Below, in pieces: positions 58,025 through 64,000 of a stretch of DNA of 64,000 nt. The stretch covers positions 196,806 to 260,805 of the forward strand of contig NW_025335459.1 in NCBI RefSeq assembly GCF_004798865.1, read 5' to 3'. The notes under the pieces were generated by a model. That model did no database searches. It was given only the letters and a program-made list of their open reading frames with translations, and had not been told where the DNA came from. The number at the start of each line of letters is the position of its first letter. The first letter of the stretch is position 1. Origin of the DNA: Varanus komodoensis. Taxonomy: Eukaryota > Chordata > Lepidosauria > Squamata > Varanidae. The position numbers and the translations under genes are program-made.

Positions 58025-58913
58025 ATGCAGACCGATGCTCCAGGTGTCCAGAGGACCAGCATTCAAACCAGGAGCAAAATCAGTGCATTCCGAAGCGGAT
58101 CAACTTCCTCTCCTATGAAGAACCTTTGGGGATCTCCCTGTCTCTCATTGCCCTTTCCTTGTCCCTCAGCATCAGTCTCCTTCTGGGCATCTTTGTTAAA
58201 CATAGAGACACACCTATAGCCAAGGCCAACAACCGCGGCCTCACATACACACTCCTCGTCTCCCTCCTGCTTTCCTTCTTGTCCTCCTTTCTATTCATTG
58301 GGCAGCCCCAGAAGGTGACCTGCCTCCTCCGGCAACCTGCCTTCAGCATCATCTTCTCTGTTGCGGTCTCTTCTTTGTTGGCCAAAACAGTCATGGTGGT
58401 GGTGGCATTTATGGCCACAAAGCCAGGCAACAGGATGAGGAAATGGCTGGGGAAGGGTCTGGCAAACTCCATTGTGATTTCTTGCTCAAGTGGGCATCTG
58501 CCTTCTCTGGTTGGGAATATTTCCCCCTTTCCCAGATTCTGACATGCACTCCCAGCATGGGAAGATCATCCTGCAATACAAAGAAGGCTCTGCCACCTTG
58601 TTCTGTACTGCCCTTGGCTACATGGGCTTTCTGGCTGCTGTCTGTTTCACGGTGGCCTTCCTAGCAAGGAAGGTGCCTGGGACATTCAATAGGCCAAGCT
58701 CATCACCTTCAGCATGCTGGTCTTTTGAGCATGTGGGTGTCCTTTAAGCCGGCCTATCTGAGCACCAAAGGGAAATACATGTTGGCAGTGCAGATCTTCT
58801 CTATCTTGGCCTCCAGTTTGGGGTTATTGTCTTGCATCTTCATCCCCAAATGTTACATCATTATCCTGTGGCCAGAACATAATAACAAAGAGCATCTAAT
58901 GAAGAAATCATAG
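58025..58913 (+). pseudogene. Receptor copy 3 exon 6 with three frameshifts
   Basis: Starts [20 protein letters not shown] and keeps clear helices up to VISCSS, where eight bases are missing (near 58488). Single bases are missing near 58690 (TFN then GGC) and near 58728 (VF then SVW). The end reads [18 protein letters not shown] and a stop at 58911-58913. Confidence 0.92.
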
Positions 58914-60329
58914 CAAGGAATATGATCATGGCACATTCTACGTACAGTTAAGTGGGAAAATCTGCCTTGTAAGGGAACTGCATTGTGTGCTATTCTCACA
59001 CATTCCATTTGCCACCAAATACACCACAAAAGAGCCTCCTTGCCAACAAGGAGTGCCCAATGAAGCTGGAACTGTCAAAAGGCATGAAAAATCTCCACTC
59101 CTCCCTCCATCACAATAGAAATTCAATGAGCCTCCTTCTAATATTTGTGAAATGTGTTCCCTGATGACAAGATTTCTTTCAGGCACAACTTCAAACCCCT
59201 GAACACGGTCAACAAGTTGGATGTGAAACCACCCCTCCCCTCTGAGCATCAGAAACTTCATCTGTCCAATAGTCTAAATGGGCACATTCGAAATGATTAC
59301 ATACCCAAATATGATTGCTGGTTCTGTAGGGACCAAGCATGAGGCACAACCTTCTTGTATTTGTGGGGCTGTTGTGGAAGGGAAATATTTAATATTTATG
59401 GGAGTAGAAGATTACCTGGGTTATCTTCATGTCAATTTTGGTCAAATTTGTACTAAAATTAGTGTATTTTATTTTAGTGATTGTAAGCTGTCCTGAGATG
59501 CTATCCATAAGGGACAGCATATAAATGTTTGAAATGAATAACTAAATAAAATCATAAAGGTGCACACAGGTAAATATCCTGAATAGGAAGGAGAGTTGCT
59601 GGGTGTTCATGTGAGGGGATATGCAGGGAAGCATTTCTCTTCCACTCCTGTCATGTATTGACTGATGGATGTAAAAGTAGCAGGCATTGCTGTGTACCCC
59701 AAGGTGAAGAACTTTCAAAATCAATAGATGCATGGGATTTACCAACATGTAATAGTAAAAAAGCCGATTCTTTTCTGTTTGTTTCTTATTCAGTTGGCAT
59801 TTCCACCCCTCCAAGAGTTTCTGTAAACGCCCATAAAAAAATCCTGGAAAATGTATTCCCAGTTTGGAACCTAGGGATGTCAGTCATCCACTCTTCTTTT
59901 TCCCCCACTTTCCTTAAATGGAGCGCTCAGTGAGAATATAAACTTTTAAAGAAATGACAACCCTGACCTGGTAGAGTGAGACCTCCAAGGCTCCCCTGAC
60001 ACCTCAGGATGAGTTCAATTTGATTTGGATACCTCACAGGTCATCTGCTTTGCCGTAACAGAGCCCAGATTAGGGTTGGGACAAAACTCACTGGAATCCA
60101 TTCCTCTGGCATTCACAGACTTTCTCTCATGCTTGCTCTAGTCTTGGAAAGTATGGCAAGCCAAGAGGAAGTCCATTAATGCTCCTGGTATGAAAGCTGG
60201 AAGCAGCAACCTTCCTCTGCATCTCATGCAGCAGCACAAATGAGGGCTGCTGCAGGTAGCATGGAAACAGGATGCTGATCGTGCAATACTCGCACAAGGC
60301 TCCATTCCAAATGACACCCACATGAACAA
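58914..60329 (+). other. 3' flank of receptor copy 3
   Basis: Homologous to the gene 1 3' flank at 59190-59280 and 60030-60300. Between these lies 0.75 kb absent from gene 1, containing an L2/CR1 tail (59425-59550). No gene. Confidence 0.6.
59425..59550 (+). mobile_element. L2/CR1-type LINE 3' tail
   Basis: gtaagctgtcctgagatgct, then gggacagcatataaatg and an aaat-like tail. Close to the tail at 9660-9770. Confidence 0.65.
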
Positions 60330-61430
60330 CAAAACAACAGTTTGTTGTGATCTACACAATCAAAGGCTTTAGCATAGTCAGTGAAGCAGAAGTAGATGCT
60401 TTTCTGGAACTCCTTAGCTTTCTCCACGATTCAGTGTATGTTGGCAATTTGATCTCTAGTTCTTCTGCCTCTTTGAAATCCCACCTGTATTTCTGGTAGT
60501 TCTCGGTCCACATACTGCTGGAGCCAAGCTTGTAGGATTTTGAGCATAACTTTGCTAGCATGTGAAATGAGTGCAATGGTGTGGTAGTTTGAACATTCTT
60601 TGGCATTGCCCTTCTTTGGGATCGAAATGTAAACTGACCTTTTCCAATTCTGTGGCCACTCGAGGTTTCCAAATTTGCTGGCATATTGAGTGTTGCACTT
60701 TAACTGCATGGACTTTTAGGATTTTGAGTAGCTCAGCTGCAATGCCATCACCTCTGGTAGCTTTGTAGTTGCTAAGACTTTCTAAAGCTCATTTGGATGT
60801 CTGGCTCAGGATCAGCAACCACACCATCATGGTTATCAGGGACACTGAGGTCTTTCTAGTCTAGTTCTTGTGTGCAACCTTGCCACCTCTTCTTAATCTC
60901 TTCTGCCTTTGTTAGGTACCTGTCATTTTTGTCCTTTACCATGCCCATCTCTGCATGAAACTCTCCCTCAGTAATTTTCTTCAAGAGATCTCTAGTCTTT
61001 CCTATTCTGCTGTTTTCCTCTATTTTTTTGCACTGTTCATTTAAGACGGCCTTCTGACCTCTTCTAGCTATTCTGTGGAATTCTGCATTCAATTGGGTGT
61101 ATCTTTCCCCTTCTCCTTTACCTTTCTCTTCCCTTTTTTCCTCACCTATTTATAAAGCCCTCTGAGAGTGCTATTTTGCTTTCTTGTTCTACATTTTCTT
61201 AAGAATGCTTTGAGTTGCTGCTTCCTGTACAATGTTGCGAACTCCCATCCATAGTACCTCAGACACTCTGCCTATCTGATCTAATCCCTTACATCAATTT
61301 GTCACCTCCATTGTATATTCATTAGGAATATGATTTAGGTCACTGCTGAGTGGCCTAGATGTTTTCCCTGCTTTCTTCAATTTCAGCCTGCATTTTGCAA
61401 TGAGCAGCTCAGGATCTGAGCCACATGACA
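60330..61430 (-). mobile_element. BovB (RTE) internal fragment
   Basis: The minus strand reads from the endonuclease end (landmark cttgtcatgtggctcagatc) through NAEFHRIARRGQKAVLNEQC, KNVQTTTPLHS and KGNAKECSNYHTIALISHAS to FTDYAKAFDCVDHNKL, then stops at 60335. Both element ends are missing. Several frame changes. Confidence 0.85.
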
Positions 61431-62150
61431 AGTTTACAAGCTTCAAGTGGGAATGGAGGTTTACTCAACAGCAGGGTTGCACTTCCCTTCCTTCCCTTCC
61501 AACAAAGCTTCCAACAAAAATTGTTCAAGATGTCTTTTCATTGGTATATTACTCCAAAAGATTTTTGGAAAAGCATTATAATGGAAAATGGTAGAAATGC
61601 AAGGAGGTTTTACCATAGGTAGTAAACATGAATAAGGTCAAAAAATATCTGAAAGAAATGCAGGTTGCAACAAGTTGTAATTGCAACAAAATGGAAAGCA
61701 GAAAACTGCCCAACTAGTGAAGATTGGATAAATGAAATGGTGGAATATGCAGTAATGGCAAAATTAACCAAACCAGCCAAATAATTTGATGATAAATGGT
61801 AAGTTTACTATAGATTATTACTTAACCAATATCTATTTTTCTTTCTTCGTACTTGAAGAAAAATAGAATTTATGTAAGGATGACCAAGCTGATACATTTA
61901 TTAATCAGTCATACACAAAATACCACTTAAAGAATTTTATGTTGAATGGAAAGCCTATTATATATATACTTTATTTAGCAACTGAGAGAAAAATAGACCC
62001 TATAGACTTTATCAGGGAATCATAATTTCCGTCAAAACCCCTTATCAGTGAATAAATATGATACTGGTGTCTTAATTAGGAATGGAAAATGAGAGTGGAT
62101 TGTCCAATTTTGTCTAGACAATGGATTGAGACATTAACATCTGTATCAGA
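61431..62150 (+). mobile_element. Old L1 3' remnant, copy 2
   Basis: Matches 28980-29600 (ttcattggtatattactcc, gtaatggcaaaattaacc). The first 80 bases contain a ccttc-rich stretch of unclear origin. Confidence 0.6.
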
Positions 62151-62290
62151 AGGATAAGTGGAACCTAGTTTATGTTTTATTCAACAGAAATCTGGTTTTG
62201 TGTGTAATTGGGCATCACAGCTCTTGGTAATACAGATTTGCCCCAGGATGCTCACTAGTGGAAATTTAATAGCAGTGATGCTTCGTTTAA
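62150..62290 (+). repeat. V2R-cluster upstream module, copy at right end
   Basis: Matches 4780-4930 and 29620-29760 (ttgggcatcacagctcttgg). Cut off by a BovB insertion at about 62290. In the unit before gene 2 this precedes a receptor, so another copy or relic may lie to the right of the window. Confidence 0.7.
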
Positions 62291-63335
62291 GCATTTGTTG
62301 TTGTTGTTGTTCGTCACGAAGTTGTGTCCGAACCATTGCGACCCCATGCACAACATTCCTCCAGGCCTTCCTGTCCTCCACCATCTCCCAGAGTCCACCC
62401 AAGCTCACATCAACTGCTTCAGTGATTCCATCTAGCCACCTCTTTCTCTGCCGTCCCCTTCTTCTTTTGCCATCTACGGTTCTCAGCATTAGGCTCTTCT
62501 CCAGGGATTCCTTCCTTCTCATTAGGTGGCCAAAGTACTTGAGTTTCATCTTCAGGATCTGGCCTACTAAAGAGCAGTCAGTGTTGACTTCCTCTAGGAC
62601 TGACTGGTTTGATCGCCTTGCAGTCCAAGGGACTCTCAGGAGTCTTCTCCAGCACCACAATCCAAAGGCCTCAATTCTTCAGCGCTCAGCCTTCCTTATG
62701 GTCCAGCTTTTACAGCCATGCATTGCAACTGGGAAAACCATGGCCTTGACTATACGCACTTTTGTTGGTAGGATGATGTCTCTGCTTTTTAGTATGCTGT
62801 CTAGATTTGCCATAGTTTTCCTCCCCAGGAGCAAGCGTCTTCTAATTTCTTGGCTGCAGTCCCTGTCTGCGGTGATCTTGGAGCCCAGGAAAATAAAATC
62901 TGTCACTACCTCTGTTTCTTCCCCATCTATATGCCAGGAAGTGAGAGACCGGATGCCATGATCTTAGTGTTCTTAATGTTGAGTTTCAAGCCAACATTTG
63001 CGCTCTCCTCCTTCAGCCACATCAAGAGACTCCTTAGTTCCTCTTCACTTTCTGCCATGAGAGTGGTATCATCTGCATATCTGAGGCTGTTGATATTTCT
63101 CCCAGCAATCTTAATTCCAACTGGGGATTCATCTAGCCCCGCCTTTCTCATGATGTGCTCTGCATTTAAGTTAAATAGGCAGGGGGACAGTATACAGCCT
63201 TGCCAAACTCCTTTCTCAATTTTGAACCAATCAGTGGTTCCATGTCCCATTCTCACTGTTACTTCTTGACCTGCATATAGTTTTCTCAAGAGACAAATAA
63301 GATGGTCTAGTACTCCCATCTCTTTAAGAACTGGG
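62290..63335 (-). mobile_element. BovB (RTE) 3' half
   Basis: The minus strand starts at LKEMGVLDHLICLLRKLYAG, includes NINSLRYADDTTLMAESEEE (catalytic YADD intact), WCWRRLLRVPWTARRSNQS and GRQRKRWLDGITEAVDVS, and ends with an (aac)n tail at 62296-62310. A stop or shift separates the parts near 62680-62930, so it is disabled but fairly young. Confidence 0.92.
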
Positions 63336-64000
63336 GCAGGACTGGAGCAGTGCAGAGCATGGCTGGAAAAACTGGAGCAGGACAGGACAGGACCACCACT
63401 GCCACTGCCCGGGGACTGACCAGCCCTGCAGACACCGACCCGCCCGCTGACACTGCTGCTGCTCTGACAGATGGCGGCCACCACTGGCCTGGGGACACTG
63501 CTGGCCTGTGGTTCCTCCATCTGTGCTGGCGAGTTCTCCCTTGCCCCCCCCCACTCTGATGTGGATGGCGGCTGTGCCATATTGGGGGTGGGTCACAGGG
63601 AGGGGCCATGGGCTCAACTCGCCAGCCACAGCCAGAAGTCGGTGGCCTTGGGCAGGTGGCCAAAGGGTGACAGCGTAAGGGCATCGTTGCCATTCAGGGA
63701 TGTTCAGGGCCGTGTGGTGCTGGAATGGGCCAGGAACTTTGTGTGAGTGTGTGTGTGTGTGTGTCTTTTGCAGTGGGTGGGTTGGAAGGTTTTAAATTGT
63801 ATTTTATTGGATTTGTTTTAGGGACTCCACATTTGGCTGCTGCTTTTATGGGGTTGCCTGGGGAGTGCATGGGCACCACCATTGGGGTGGTGTTTGGCAA
63901 GGGTCGATATGGCATTGCAGGATTAACATGTCAGCATAGAAGAAGGAGGGACAGATGGTTGACAGCTGTTCCTCCTTCTGGTTATTCCCCCAGCCGGAAG
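63336..64000 (+). mobile_element. Probable L2 LINE 5' region, running off the window
   Basis: GC-rich leader-like sequence, ending tcctccttctggttattccc at the window edge, which matches the start of the L2 at 5051 (tccctccttctggtttggcc). If so, this is the 5' UTR missing from that copy, in plus orientation and abutting the broken end of BovB. Contains (gt)n at 63743-63766. Confidence 0.55.

Larger units (their letters stand above)
47171..58913 (+). pseudogene. Vomeronasal type-2 receptor copy 3, pseudogene, six exons
   Basis: Exon equivalents: 47171-47364, 48540-48831, 50330-51142, 52318-52545, 56259-56385 and 58025-58913. Lesions seen: the exon 1 donor reads ataagt instead of gtaagt (47365); exon 1 lacks 24 bases, including the CPRN cysteine; exon 3 has TAG at 50981-50983 where genes 1 and 2 have CAG; exon 6 has an eight-base deletion near 58488 and single-base deletions near 58690 and 58728. 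Exons 2, 4 and 5 are intact. The mix of intact exons and several lesions suggests fairly recent loss of function. Exon 4 is unusually different from those of genes 1 and 2. Confidence 0.9.

Noticed and set aside
63350-63693. GC-rich open frames on both strands at the right end
   Set aside because: Overlapping frames on both strands without domains; better explained as an L2 leader.

Overview
This is vertebrate nuclear DNA, almost certainly from a squamate reptile (lizard or snake). Two things point there: an array of vomeronasal type-2 receptor (V2R) genes with the standard six-exon structure, and a repeat load of CR1, L2, L1 and RTE/BovB LINEs with a few MIR-like SINEs, hAT-derived elements and one fossil Ty3/Gypsy element. 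The species cannot be named from the sequence alone.

Layout. 1-4672 is a dead L1, nearly full length apart from its missing 3' end. 4780-8585 holds V2R-cluster flank and a scrap of V2R exon 6 split by an L2-type LINE (5051-8450); that LINE contains an assembly gap with a duplicated edge. 9325-11626 is a tandemly duplicated upstream module. Receptor gene 1 runs 11627-22987 (six exons, 858 codons, no break seen). 24540-28975 is a nest of old elements around a Gypsy fossil. 28980-32414 carries old L1 sequence, the upstream module of gene 2, and an internally deleted L1 inserted into that module. Receptor gene 2 runs 32832-40990 (six exons, 853 codons, no break seen). 41340-46795 holds another V2R exon 6 scrap, a CR1 scrap, and an old L1 carrying a BovB mosaic of mixed orientation. 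Receptor copy 3 runs 47171-58913 and is a pseudogene: lost exon 1 donor, stop in exon 3, three frameshifts in exon 6. 58914-64000 is receptor 3' flank, two BovB pieces, another copy of the cluster upstream module, and the probable start of an L2 element leaving the window.

Biology. The three receptors are tandem duplicates in one orientation. Each codes for a secreted-signal N-terminus, a Venus-flytrap ligand-binding domain (exons 1-4), a cysteine-rich linker (exons 5-6) and a seven-helix class C GPCR domain (exon 6). Genes 1 and 2 could make working pheromone or chemosignal receptors of vomeronasal neurons. The third copy and the two exon 6 scraps show birth-and-death turnover, with LINE insertions, a locally duplicated promoter-proximal block and a divergent exon 4 block in copy 3 as signs of continuing rearrangement.

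I found no CRISPR array, operon, non-coding RNA gene or clearly new biological system. The most unusual points are a partial exon 6 copy inside intron 4 of gene 1 that could act as a 35-codon cassette exon, the divergent exon 3-4 block of copy 3, the duplicated upstream block of gene 1, and the BovB mosaic. Gene models rest on reading frames, splice dinucleotides and comparison among the three copies; no database search was possible.
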